From: Phaeobacter sp. 22II1-1F12B
GTDB taxonomy: Bacteria; Pseudomonadota; Alphaproteobacteria; Rhodobacterales; Rhodobacteraceae
Assembly (NCBI RefSeq): GCF_002210165.1
Contig: NZ_AQQP01000005.1
Coordinates: 124,001-188,000 of the forward strand
Length of the DNA: 64,000 nt
Direction of reading: 5' to 3'
Positions within the stretch are counted from its first letter, which is position 1. The number at the start of each line of letters is the position of its first letter. Positions 46,607 through 55,334 of this stretch are shown here, piece by piece. The notes under the pieces are model-generated. The model saw only the letters and a program-made list of their open reading frames with translations. It had not been told where the DNA came from and searched no databases. The translations under genes were made by a program, and so were the position numbers.

Positions 46607-47350
46607 ATGATCTATTTTGGATGAGTCGCGCAGAATGGAGCGGTATCGCTGCTGGCTTCCCTTGAGGTGATCGCGCATGGCGTCGCGGGCAGCATCCGCA
46701 TCGCCGTGGGCAATAGCATCCGCAATGGCGCGATGTTCGGCGGAGATCAAGGCGATATAGCGGTCGGAACTGCGCTGCTGGGTGTCAGACTGGAGATTGG
46801 ACCTTGGGATAACGGTTTTACCCATGACATCAAGGAATTCGACAAAGCGTGGATTGTTGGTTGCCTGCGCAATGGCGCGATGAAACCGAAAGTCGGCATC
46901 TGTCGTCGGCTGGTGTTGTTCAGCCAGGGCGCGGAACTCGGCCTCGGCCTCGTAAATCTCCTCTTCCTGCGCGGGCGAGCGGCGGGCGGCGGCAAGGCCT
47001 GCGGCCTCCATCTCGACTGCGGCACGAAGCTCAAGAACCTCGATAATAGAGGATATCTTGTCTGCATCGATGATCTGGAAGGGGCGAAGACCAGTTGTTT
47101 CCGGCTCCAGCACGAAGACGCCGGCGCCCTGCCGTGGCTCGACCAACCCGTCCGCGCGCAGGGTTGCAATCGCCTCGCGCACAACGGTGCGGGAGACGGA
47201 AAACGCATCGGTCAACTGCGCCTCGGACGGCAGCCTGTCCCCCACGGAAAAGCTGCCGTTTTCGATCTGCTCGCGCAGTTGAAGCACGACCTCGGCCACA
47301 AGATTGCGCCGGGCGCGAGGGGCCGCCTTACCCGCTGAAGACTGAACCAT
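46595..47350 (-). CDS. GntR-family (FadR/FCD) regulator of uronate use
   Basis: A 251-residue regulator with a winged helix-turn-helix (VVLQLREQIENGSFSVGDRLPSEAQLTDAFSVSRTVVREAIATLRADGLVEPRQGAGVFV) followed by an all-helical FCD ligand domain with conserved His and Asp positions (DADFRFHRAIAQATNN; SAEHRAIADAIAHGD). FadR-type GntR regulators control many sugar-acid operons. It lies between the catabolic genes and the divergent TRAP operon, and shared motifs occur in both promoters. Confidence 0.9.
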
Positions 47351-47417
47351 TTCGGAGGCTCCTTTCTGACCGGACTTAAGCGGTATTCCGACGAATTTGT
47401 CAAATCAGGGATCAAAC

Positions 47418-47446
47418 CATCATATGTATTGACAACTTATATGATG
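47418..47446. promoter_or_regulatory. Candidate GntR operator at the dctP promoter
   Basis: CATCATAT (47418-47425) and ATATGATG (47439-47446) form an 8-bp dyad with a 13-base spacer. It covers the -35 hexamer and part of the spacer of the promoter at 47429-47457, a classical repression position. Confidence 0.6.
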
Positions 47447-47457
47447 ATTTTGCATAT
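47429..47457 (+). promoter_or_regulatory. Sigma-70 promoter of the TRAP/uronate operon
   Basis: TTGACA (47429-47434), 17 bases, then GCATAT (47452-47457). The -35 is perfect and the spacing optimal. It lies about 50 bases before the dctP start codon. Confidence 0.65.
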
Positions 47458-47505
47458 GTTTCGTGATCGGCGGCGAGACCGCTCGACAAACAGGGAGGAC
47501 TTTTC

Positions 47506-48480
47506 ATGACTTTTACCCGAATCGCAGTCTCAGGCGTTTTCGCGGCCCTCGTCGCAGCCCCGGCCATTGCCGATCAGTGGCGCGGCTGGAACATTCACCC
47601 GGAGGATTACCCGAACTCGATCGCGCTTGAGACTTTCGCGGCCGAAGTGGCGGAAAAGACCGAAGGCCGGATCGAGCCGGAGGTCTATCATAACGCGGTT
47701 CTGGGCGATCAGCCCGACGCCATCGAACAGGTGCGCAACGGCGGGCTTGATTTCGCCAATTTCAACATGGGCCCGATGGGCCAGATCGTGCCCGCGACCA
47801 ACGTGCTGTCCCTGCCCTTTATCTTCAAGGACGTAGACCAGATGCACAAGGTCATGGACGGTGAGATCGGGCAACGGTTCTCGGATGCTCTCGCCGAGGA
47901 AGGGCTGGTTGCCCTAAGCTGGTTCGACAGCGGCTCGCGGTCGTTTTACAACACCAAGCAGCCGATCATGACCCCTGCCGATGTCGAGGGGATGAAGTTC
48001 CGGGTCATGAACAACGACCTCTACGTGAACATGGTGGATCAGCTGGGCGGCAATGCCACGCCGATGGCCTATGGCGAAGTGTACCAGTCGCTCAAGACCG
48101 GGGTGATCGACGGCGCGGAAAACAACTACCCGTCCTACGACAGCTCGAACCATTTCGAAGTTGCCAAGTTCTACTCGATCACGAACCACCTGATCATTCC
48201 GGAATGTCTCTGCGTGTCGACCGCCGCATGGGATGCGCTGTCGGACGAGGACAAGGAAATCGTGAAAGCCGCAGCCGTGACCGCAGCACAGGAGCAACGC
48301 GCGCTTTGGGCCGAGCGTGAAAAGGTCAGCCGCGAGAAAGTCGAAGCCGCAGGCGCCAAGATCAACGAAGTCTCTGATCCCAAGGCGTTTCAGGACAAGA
48401 TGGGTCCGGTCTACGAGGGCTTTATTGAAGCCAATCCGGAACTGGAAAGCCTGATCAAGGATATCCAGTCGACCAGTTGA
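47506..48480 (+). CDS. dctP: TRAP transporter substrate-binding protein (DctP), uronate-type
   Basis: A 324-residue periplasmic protein with a signal peptide (MTFTRIAVSGVFAALVAAPAIA) and a DctP fold. The segment DVEGMKFRVMNNDLYVNMVDQLGG holds the conserved arginine that binds the ligand carboxylate, and MAYGEVYQSLKTGVIDGAENN is the family signature. Hexuronate is the inferred ligand because every other gene of the cluster serves uronate oxidation. GGGAGG is the ribosome binding site. Confidence 0.9.
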   Translation: MTFTRIAVSGVFAALVAAPAIADQWRGWNIHPEDYPNSIALETFAAEVAEKTEGRIEPEVYHNAVLGDQPDAIEQVRNGGLDFANFNMGPMGQIVPATNVLSLPFIFKDVDQMHKVMDGEIGQRFSDALAEEGLVALSWFDSGSRSFYNTKQPIMTPADVEGMKFRVMNNDLYVNMVDQLGGNATPMAYGEVYQSLKTGVIDGAENNYPSYDSSNHFEVAKFYSITNHLIIPECLCVSTAAWDALSDEDKEIVKAAAVTAAQEQRALWAEREKVSREKVEAAGAKINEVSDPKAFQDKMGPVYEGFIEANPELESLIKDIQSTS

Positions 48481-48496
48481 TCGATAGATTTCGAGC

Positions 48497-48526
48497 ACCC
48501 CGGTCCCCAAGCGGGTCCGGGGTTTT
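48497..48526 (+). terminator. Hairpin after dctP, partial terminator
   Basis: ACCCCGG (48497-48503) pairs with CCGGGGT (48517-48523), followed by TTTTCG. It lies between dctP and dctQ and would lower downstream expression relative to the binding protein, a common layout. Confidence 0.65.
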
Positions 48527-48544
48527 CGTTTGGCGGAGACCGAA

Positions 48545-49063
48545 ATGAGTGAATTCCCCGACCCGACCGCCGTGCGCGGCCCCGTTTATCGCGCCTTTGA
48601 CCTATTGGCCCGGATCTGCATGACGGTGGCGGGCATCCAGCTTGTCTTTCTGGTCGCGATCTTTGGCTGGCTGGTTTTCGGGCGATACGTCCTGAACGAC
48701 ACGCCCACATGGGTAGAACAGGCGGCGTTGCTGCTGGTGGTATGGATCACCTTTCTGGGCGCGGCGGCCGGGGTGTGGACCAAGGCGCACCTGTCCATCG
48801 ATTTCGTGCGGGAAATGCTGCCGATGCCGGTGCGGGTTCCGCTGCGGTGGATCGCGGTCATCGGCGTCATCATCTTTGGCTGCTACCTTGCATGGCACGG
48901 CTGGGAACTGGCCGAGAAGACGTGGAAACGGCGCATTCCCATGCTTGGCATGGCAGAAGGCTGGCGCGCCGTTCCGATGGTCATCTGCGGCGTGTTGAGC
49001 GTGCTGTTTTCCCTTGTCCATCTTGCCGCGCTTGCCCGTGGCGAAGACCCGTTGGAGTTCTGA
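48545..49063 (+). CDS. dctQ: TRAP transporter small permease DctQ
   Basis: A 172-residue protein with four membrane helices: MTVAGIQLVFLVAIFGWLVFGRYVL, WVEQAALLLVVWITFLGAAAGV, a third near residues 95-115, and VPMVICGVLSVLFSLVHLAAL. The GRYVLNDTPTWVEQAA stretch is typical of DctQ. The ATG at 48545 is preceded by GGAG; a TTG five codons upstream is unlikely. It ends directly at the dctM start. Confidence 0.9.
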   Translation: MSEFPDPTAVRGPVYRAFDLLARICMTVAGIQLVFLVAIFGWLVFGRYVLNDTPTWVEQAALLLVVWITFLGAAAGVWTKAHLSIDFVREMLPMPVRVPLRWIAVIGVIIFGCYLAWHGWELAEKTWKRRIPMLGMAEGWRAVPMVICGVLSVLFSLVHLAALARGEDPLEF

Positions 49064-50341
49064 ATGGGCCTTACAATTCTCTTCGGCCTCTTTGCGCTTG
49101 GCCTGATTTCCGGCATGCCCGTGGCTTTTGCGCTGGGGCTCGCGACGGTGGGCGGGTTTCTGTACGAAGGCCTGCCGATGTTCATCGGGTTTCAGCGCAT
49201 CCTGTCGGGGATCTCGGTCTTTTCGCTGCTGGCGATCCCTTTCTTCATATTCGCGGGCGAGCTGATGATGCAGGGCGGTATCGCCGCGCGTCTGGTGAGG
49301 CTCGCGGCGAGCGCTGTCGGCAAGTCACGCGGCGGGCTGGGCGTGGTCAACGTTGCGTCTTCGATGCTGTTCGGCGGCATATCCGGGTCGGCGGTTGCCG
49401 ATACCTCGGCACTGGGTGCGATCCTAATGCCGGTGATGAAGGAAAAGGGCTATGACGCCGATTACGCGGTAAACGTCACCGTCACCTCCTCGGTCGCTGG
49501 GGTCGTCATTCCGCCGTCGCACAACATGATCCTCTATGCGGTGGCTGCGGGTGGCATTTCCGTATCGCAGCTGTTCATCGCGGGGATCATTCCCGGTATC
49601 CTGATGTGCCTTTGCCTTGGCTTGGTGGCATGGTGGATCGCGGTGAAACGCGGCTATCCGTCCGAAGAATTTCCCGGCTGGACTGCCCTACTTTACAGTT
49701 TTGCGGTGGCGATCCCCGGATTGATGACCGCTGTCATTATCGTGGGCGGCGTGTTGTCCGGCGTAATGACCGTCACGGAATCCGGTGCCTTCGGCGCGAT
49801 CTGGGCCTTGGTGGTCACCGTTTTCGTCTATCGCGAACTGTCATGGATCGGCTTCAAGCGCGCGGTGATATCGGCGGTAAGGACGACCGCGCTGGTCATG
49901 TTGCTTGTGGCGACGGCGTCTTCATTCGCCTATCTGCTGGCTCTTTACCGCGTGCCGGACAACCTTGCGACCTTCGTCACCTCGATTTCATCGAACCCGA
50001 TCATCATCCTGCTGCTCTTGAACCTTACCCTGCTGGTACTGGGCATGATCATGGATATGGCCGCGCTGATCCTGATCTGTACGCCGATCTTTCTGCCGGT
50101 CGTGGTCGGGCTCGACATGGACCCGGTGCAGTTCGGGGTGATCATGATGATGAACCTTGGGCTTGGGCTGTGCACCCCGCCGGTCGGCGCCTGTCTCTTC
50201 GTGGGCTGCGTCGTCGGGGGAATACGTATCGAACAGGCGGTCAAGACGATCTGGCCGTTCTACCTGGCGATCCTCGTGGCGCTGATGCTGGTGACCTATG
50301 TTCCGGCCTTTTCCATGACCTTGCCAAACCTGCTGAAATAA
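49064..50341 (+). CDS. dctM: TRAP transporter large permease DctM
   Basis: A 425-residue polytopic sodium-driven permease of the TRAP/DctM family. Diagnostic segments include LSGISVFSLLAIPFFIFAGELMMQGGIA, SSMLFGGISGSAVADTSALGAILMPVM and the C-terminal GLGLCTPPVGACLFVGC. It forms the transport channel with DctQ. The start codon follows the dctQ stop without a gap. Confidence 0.94.
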   Translation: MGLTILFGLFALGLISGMPVAFALGLATVGGFLYEGLPMFIGFQRILSGISVFSLLAIPFFIFAGELMMQGGIAARLVRLAASAVGKSRGGLGVVNVASSMLFGGISGSAVADTSALGAILMPVMKEKGYDADYAVNVTVTSSVAGVVIPPSHNMILYAVAAGGISVSQLFIAGIIPGILMCLCLGLVAWWIAVKRGYPSEEFPGWTALLYSFAVAIPGLMTAVIIVGGVLSGVMTVTESGAFGAIWALVVTVFVYRELSWIGFKRAVISAVRTTALVMLLVATASSFAYLLALYRVPDNLATFVTSISSNPIIILLLLNLTLLVLGMIMDMAALILICTPIFLPVVVGLDMDPVQFGVIMMMNLGLGLCTPPVGACLFVGCVVGGIRIEQAVKTIWPFYLAILVALMLVTYVPAFSMTLPNLLK

Positions 50342-50352
50342 GGGGCTGACCC

Positions 50353-51147
50353 ATGAAAAGACTGTTGATAACCGGAGCTGCGGGCAATCTTGGCAAGCTG
50401 GCGCGGGCGCGGCTTGGCCATATGGCGGAGGTGATCCGCCTGTCCGACATCGCCGATATGGACCCGGCCGGAGAGAACGAAGAGGTCATCCCTTGCAATC
50501 TTGGCGACGAGGCTGCCGTGCATGATCTGGTCAAGGGGTGCGACGGCATCCTGCATCTGGGTGGCGTTTCGGTGGAGCGCCCTTGGGACATGATCCAGCG
50601 CGGCAATATCACCGGTGTCTACAACCTTTACGAAGCGGCACGGGCGCATGGGATGCCCCGGATCTTTTTCGCCACGTCGAACCATACCATCGGCTATTAC
50701 CGGCAGGACGAGATGATCGACACGCGCGACCCGATGAAGCCCGACGGGCTTTACGGTGTGTCGAAGTGCTTTGGTGAGGCGATGGCCTCGATGTATCATT
50801 CGAAATTCGGGCAGGAAACCGCACTGATCCGAATTGGATCCTGCTTCGAGAAACCCCGTGACCGGCGGATGCTGGCCACATGGCTGTCGCCGGATGATTT
50901 CATCAGCCTTGTGGAATGCGTGTTCCGGGTTCCGATGCTGGGGTGCCCCGTCATCTGGGGCGTTTCGGACAATGACGAGGGCTGGTGGGATCGTTCCTCG
51001 GCCAAGCTGATCGGCTGGCGCGCGCGGGACAATTCGGAAGCCTATCGCGCCGAGATCGAAGCGGCCGCTCCCTGCCCGCCGCCGGATGCGCCGCAGAGCG
51101 TGTATCAGGGCGGCATGTTCACCGAAGAACCCATTCACAAGACTTAA
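50353..51147 (+). CDS. udh: Uronate dehydrogenase
   Basis: A 264-residue NAD-dependent extended SDR that oxidises D-galacturonate or D-glucuronate to the aldaro-lactone. It begins MKRLLITGAAGNLGKLARARL, has HLGGVSVERPWD, FATSNHTIGYY and the catalytic YGVSKCFGE (Tyr-x3-Lys), then RIGSCFEKP. These match the bacterial Udh pattern closely. It follows dctM by 11 bp and starts the catabolic pathway continued by gli, gci and kdgD on the other strand. Confidence 0.93.
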   Translation: MKRLLITGAAGNLGKLARARLGHMAEVIRLSDIADMDPAGENEEVIPCNLGDEAAVHDLVKGCDGILHLGGVSVERPWDMIQRGNITGVYNLYEAARAHGMPRIFFATSNHTIGYYRQDEMIDTRDPMKPDGLYGVSKCFGEAMASMYHSKFGQETALIRIGSCFEKPRDRRMLATWLSPDDFISLVECVFRVPMLGCPVIWGVSDNDEGWWDRSSAKLIGWRARDNSEAYRAEIEAAAPCPPPDAPQSVYQGGMFTEEPIHKT

Positions 51148-51172
51148 GCCGGCCCCGGCGAAAGGAGCGAAC

Positions 51173-52705
51173 ATGAGCGATGCCACGAATTTCACACCAC
51201 ACGGCAAGCACCTGATAGCCGGCGCATGGGTTGCCGGAAGCGATACGTTTCGGTCTTCACCAAGCTTCGGCGACGGCTTTGATATCTCGCGCGGCACGGA
51301 GGATGATGTCGACCGGGCGGTTCGCGCGGCGGAAGAAGCCTTTGCGGACTACGGCTATGCCAGCCGTGAGAAGAGGGCCGCGTTTCTTGACGCGATAGCC
51401 GAGGAGATTGAAACCCGCGCGGATCAGATAACTGCAATCGGCAGCATGGAAAGCGGCTTGCCCGAAGCGCGTCTTCAGAGCGAACGTGGTCGTACCACCG
51501 GCCAGCTGAAACTCTTTGCCACGCATATCCGGCTGGGCGAGTACCTCGATATTCGCCACGATCCGGCGCTGCCGAAACGCGAGCCGTTGCCCCGCCCCGA
51601 TCTGAGGATGATCCAACGGCCCATCGGTCCCGTCGCGGTGTTCGGCGCGTCGAACTTTCCGCTGGCCTTTTCAACGGCCGGCGGTGACACGGCCTCGGCG
51701 CTGGCTGCGGGATGCCCGGTGGTGGTCAAGGGCCACCCTGCGCATCCCGGCACCGGCGAAATCGTGGCCGAGGCCATTCATGCGGCGATCAAACGATGCG
51801 GCATGCATCCCGGGGTGTTTTCGCTGATACAGGGCGACGGGCACGCCTATGCGCAGGCGCTGGTCCAGCATCCGCTGATCCGGGCCGTCGGGTTCACCGG
51901 GTCGCTGGGTGCCGGACGGGCGCTGTTCGATCTGTGCGCGCAACGGCCCGAGCCGATCCCGTTCTTCGGAGAGCTAGGGTCGGTCAACCCGATGTTCATA
52001 CTGCCCGAGGCCGCAAAAGCGCGGGGCGCAGAGATCGGCACCGGCTGGGCTGGGTCGCTGACAATGGGCGCGGGTCAGTTCTGCACCAATCCGGGCATCG
52101 CCGTGGTGACAAAAGGGGCCGAAGGTGACGCATTCATTGCCTCAGCGAAAGAGGTGCTTTCGAAAGTCGGTCCGCAGGTCATGCTGACCGACGGCATTGC
52201 CACCGCCTACAGGTCAGGCAGAGACCGGCTGGACGGGCGCAATGCTGTCACGCCGCTGCTAAGCAACGAGGATTCCGGTCGTGAAGCCTCCCCCAATCTT
52301 TATGCGACGGATGCCGCGACCTATCTTCAGGATCACGCCTTGGGAGAGGAAGTTTTCGGGCCCCTCGGTCTGGTCGTTCAAGTATCCGGGCCGGAAGAGA
52401 TGCGGGACCTTGCCGCTGGTTTCGAAGGGCAGCTTACTGCCACGATCCATATGGACGACGGGGATACCGAAGCGGCACGCGATCTGATGCCGGTGCTTGA
52501 GAGAAAGGCCGGTCGCGTACTGGTCAACGGGTTCCCGACCGGCGTCGAGGTGGCCGACAGCATGGTGCATGGCGGCCCCTACCCGGCTTCGACCAACTTT
52601 GGAGCGACCTCGGTCGGCACGCTTGCGATCCGCCGTTTCCTGCGCCCGGTCTGTTATCAGAACGTACCCGAGGCTTTGCTGCCAAAGGATCTTGCGAACC
52701 TCTAA
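51173..52705 (+). CDS. 2,5-dioxovalerate (ketoglutarate semialdehyde) dehydrogenase
   Basis: A 510-residue aldehyde dehydrogenase oxidising the KdgD product to 2-oxoglutarate. The general base Glu267 is in FFGELGSVNPMF and the nucleophile Cys304 in GAGQFCTNPGIAV, both typical of NADP-preferring ketoglutarate semialdehyde dehydrogenases, as is PVAVFGASNFPLAFSTAGGDTASALAAGCPVVVKGHP. The start at 51173 follows AAAGGAG. It is the last gene of the operon. Confidence 0.92.
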   Translation: MSDATNFTPHGKHLIAGAWVAGSDTFRSSPSFGDGFDISRGTEDDVDRAVRAAEEAFADYGYASREKRAAFLDAIAEEIETRADQITAIGSMESGLPEARLQSERGRTTGQLKLFATHIRLGEYLDIRHDPALPKREPLPRPDLRMIQRPIGPVAVFGASNFPLAFSTAGGDTASALAAGCPVVVKGHPAHPGTGEIVAEAIHAAIKRCGMHPGVFSLIQGDGHAYAQALVQHPLIRAVGFTGSLGAGRALFDLCAQRPEPIPFFGELGSVNPMFILPEAAKARGAEIGTGWAGSLTMGAGQFCTNPGIAVVTKGAEGDAFIASAKEVLSKVGPQVMLTDGIATAYRSGRDRLDGRNAVTPLLSNEDSGREASPNLYATDAATYLQDHALGEEVFGPLGLVVQVSGPEEMRDLAAGFEGQLTATIHMDDGDTEAARDLMPVLERKAGRVLVNGFPTGVEVADSMVHGGPYPASTNFGATSVGTLAIRRFLRPVCYQNVPEALLPKDLANL

Positions 52706-53071
52706 GCGCTATTTGACGATAGGCGCGTGGGGCAAGGGCTGTGTATCGTTCTGCCCCGTGCGACTGACACGGTTTTCGAGTGTCCAGAATAGTTCGTTTT
52801 TCCTGAAACGCGGACAACGGGGATGACCAGTTTCATACTGAAACGGGTCGTTCCCCTTTGGGTTGAAAGGACTAAATCAGGGGTATATTTGCCCGCCCCG
52901 CAGATGAAATTCCGATCAGCACATTGAAAAAGAGGGAAAAATTTCGACGCTATATCTTGACTAAAATAATCAACTTTATTAGCGAAGTTCCGCCGACGCA
53001 CGAGATGCGCGGAGAACTGCCAGCACTTCCTTTCGCCAGCATTCACATGACTTAGGCGAAAGAGGTACGTC
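52706..53071. other. Intergenic region between uronate and heme loci
   Basis: A 366 bp gap. Near its start a weak hairpin GGGGCA (52729-52734) / TGCCCC (52752-52757) may end the uronate operon. The AT-rich part near 52950-52980 holds the iron-box-like site. No gene is supported in it. Confidence 0.5.
52957..52973. promoter_or_regulatory. Iron-box-like site (TGA-N9-TCA)
   Basis: TTGACTAAAATAATCAA contains TGA-N9-TCA (52958-52972), the pattern of RirA/Iron-Rhodo boxes in alphaproteobacteria. It lies about 100 bases upstream of a TonB receptor gene and overlaps a TTGACT promoter-like hexamer. This fits iron repression. Confidence 0.6.
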
Positions 53072-55327
53072 TTGAATTCAATTCCCGGTCGCAGGCGGTA
53101 TGCCTGCCTTCTCACTGCGGCTACCGCCCTGGTGGGGCATCCCCTTATGGCGCAAGAGTCCGTCGGGGCCATTCAGCTCGCCCCGATCACCGTCAATTCG
53201 GACCGTAAAGGTTCCGAGGTTCTTGATGTTCCGGCAAACATCTCGGTCATCACGGAAGACGAGATCGAGAACCGCAACGTCACCGACATGGAGGAACTGG
53301 TCCGCACCACGCCCGGTGTCACCGTAGGACGTCAGACCACCTCGACCGATCCGTTCAACACCTTTGGCGGGTTCAACATTCGCGGGGTCGGTGGCAACCG
53401 GGTCCAAATTCAGGTTGACGGATCACGCGTTCCGGAACGGATCACCGACGGCACGCGCGATTATCTGGACTTCAACTTTACCAAGCAGGTCGAAATCGTG
53501 CGCGGTCCGGCCTCGGTGCTCTGGGGGACGGACGCACTTGGCGGTCTGGTCGCCGTCGAAACGCTTGATCCCGAAGACGTTCTGCAAGGACGCGACCGGG
53601 CCACGCGGATGCGGCTGGGTTATGACAGCTTCAACAACGGCACGCTTGGCTCTTTCACCTTCGGGCAAAAGCTCTCTCCGACCGTGGATGTGATGATCGG
53701 CATTGCCCGCGAGAATGCGAATGAGACCGAATTGTCGAATGCCCGGGCCGATGGCGGCGCTTATGGCTGCCCGCGCAACACCAATGTCGGCGCGACCGAT
53801 TGCGGCTCGCTCGACCCGACCGACATCGCTTCGAACCGGCTTTTGGGCAAGCTGGTCTGGACGCCGAACGCCCAGCATCGTCTTGAGTTCAGTGCCGATA
53901 TTCTCGACCGGGAAACGGACGTTGAGTACAACAACACGCTTGGCCCGGTGATCTCGATGACAACCGGTGCGGCCACGGGCGAAGTCATCAACAAGTACGA
54001 CCGGACGCTGGATACGCAACGCAAACGCTATGCCATCGAGCATACATGGACGCCGATGAGCGGTTTTCTTGACCAGTTGCAGACAACCTTTGCCTACACG
54101 CCCAATGGCTATCAGCGTAACGGCGTCGAGAACTCGGTTTCCGCAGCCGGTGACAGCGTCGTGACCTATGACACGCTGAATTATTCCGAAGATTTCATCG
54201 AACTGGACATTCAGGCAAACAGTTCTTTCCAGACCGGGAATGCCAGCCACCAGCTTGTCTATGGGTTTGACGGTGATCAGACCGATGCGGAATATTTCCG
54301 CCGCGACATCGTCGACAACCTGACCCAAGGCACGACCACCGAAACTCGCGCAGGCGGTTTCAACTTTGCCGATTCAACAACGCGCCGGGCTGATATTTAC
54401 ATCGAAGACCGCATAACCTTTGGCGGCGGGCAGTTCGAACTGACACCGGGTCTGCGCTTTGCCACCTACAAGATCACGCCCTATCCCAACGCCGATTACC
54501 AGGTGGTTGCCGGGTCCGAGCCGCGCGTGCGTCAGGACGAACAGCTTTTGAAAAGCCTTGGCGCGATCTATCGCTTGAACGACACCTATTCGATCTGGGC
54601 GAAATACGGCGAAGGGTTCAAGATGCCGACCGCGCAGCAGCTGTACACCTCGCTGCCGGGCAGCTTCTTCAATCTCACGCCAGCACCGGGCCTTGAGCCG
54701 GAAGAGGTCGAAAGCATCGAACTGGGGTTCCGGGGCGTGTACGACCGTGGCTTTTTCGCGGTGAACGCCTTTCAGGCCGATTACAACAACTTCATCCAGT
54801 CTTTCTACAACCCGCCGGGAACGAGCGATTACACCTACCGCAATATCTCGGCAGTGAAGGTCTGGGGGATCGAGGCATCGGCGGCGTGGGAGTTCTCGGA
54901 TCTTCTGACCGGCACCGTCGCGGCATCCTGGCAGAAGGGCACGCAACAGGTCGATCCGTCAGCTGCGGAAACACCGCATACGCTGCCACCGCTCATGGCG
55001 ACGGTTTCGCTTGAACGTGAGTTCCCGCAGGCGAACCTGACCGTCGAAGCGGTTGGAACATTCGCGGCAGCCGTGAAGGAAACCGAAAGCGCAGCGGATT
55101 TCAAACCGGCGGGCTACGGGCTGCTTGACCTGCACGCGAGATGGCAGGTGACACGGGCGAGTTCGATCAACTTCGGCATCAGCAACGTCTTTGACAAACG
55201 TTATTTCACGCCGAACGCGGCCACCTATGGAAGCACGGCCTCGACCTCAGTGGCGAGCGCCAACCCCATCGAGCTTCAGACCGGTCCCGGGCGCACCTTT
55301 CAGGTTGCTTTCGAGATGACGTTCTGA
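53072..55327 (+). CDS. TonB-dependent receptor, heme/hemoglobin type
   Basis: A 751-residue outer-membrane receptor. After a short signal sequence ending near MAQES come a plug domain (VLDVPANISVITEDEIENRNVTDMEELVRTTPGV; GGFNIRGVGGNRVQIQVDG) and a beta-barrel ending in phenylalanine. FKMPTAQQLY resembles the FRAP box of heme receptors, without the usual NPNL. The start is a TTG at 53072, six bases after GAGG; no ATG precedes the signal. A heme ligand is inferred from this motif and the neighbours. Confidence 0.85.
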   Translation: MNSIPGRRRYACLLTAATALVGHPLMAQESVGAIQLAPITVNSDRKGSEVLDVPANISVITEDEIENRNVTDMEELVRTTPGVTVGRQTTSTDPFNTFGGFNIRGVGGNRVQIQVDGSRVPERITDGTRDYLDFNFTKQVEIVRGPASVLWGTDALGGLVAVETLDPEDVLQGRDRATRMRLGYDSFNNGTLGSFTFGQKLSPTVDVMIGIARENANETELSNARADGGAYGCPRNTNVGATDCGSLDPTDIASNRLLGKLVWTPNAQHRLEFSADILDRETDVEYNNTLGPVISMTTGAATGEVINKYDRTLDTQRKRYAIEHTWTPMSGFLDQLQTTFAYTPNGYQRNGVENSVSAAGDSVVTYDTLNYSEDFIELDIQANSSFQTGNASHQLVYGFDGDQTDAEYFRRDIVDNLTQGTTTETRAGGFNFADSTTRRADIYIEDRITFGGGQFELTPGLRFATYKITPYPNADYQVVAGSEPRVRQDEQLLKSLGAIYRLNDTYSIWAKYGEGFKMPTAQQLYTSLPGSFFNLTPAPGLEPEEVESIELGFRGVYDRGFFAVNAFQADYNNFIQSFYNPPGTSDYTYRNISAVKVWGIEASAAWEFSDLLTGTVAASWQKGTQQVDPSAAETPHTLPPLMATVSLEREFPQANLTVEAVGTFAAAVKETESAADFKPAGYGLLDLHARWQVTRASSINFGISNVFDKRYFTPNAATYGSTASTSVASANPIELQTGPGRTFQVAFEMTF

Positions 55328-55334
55328 AGCCACG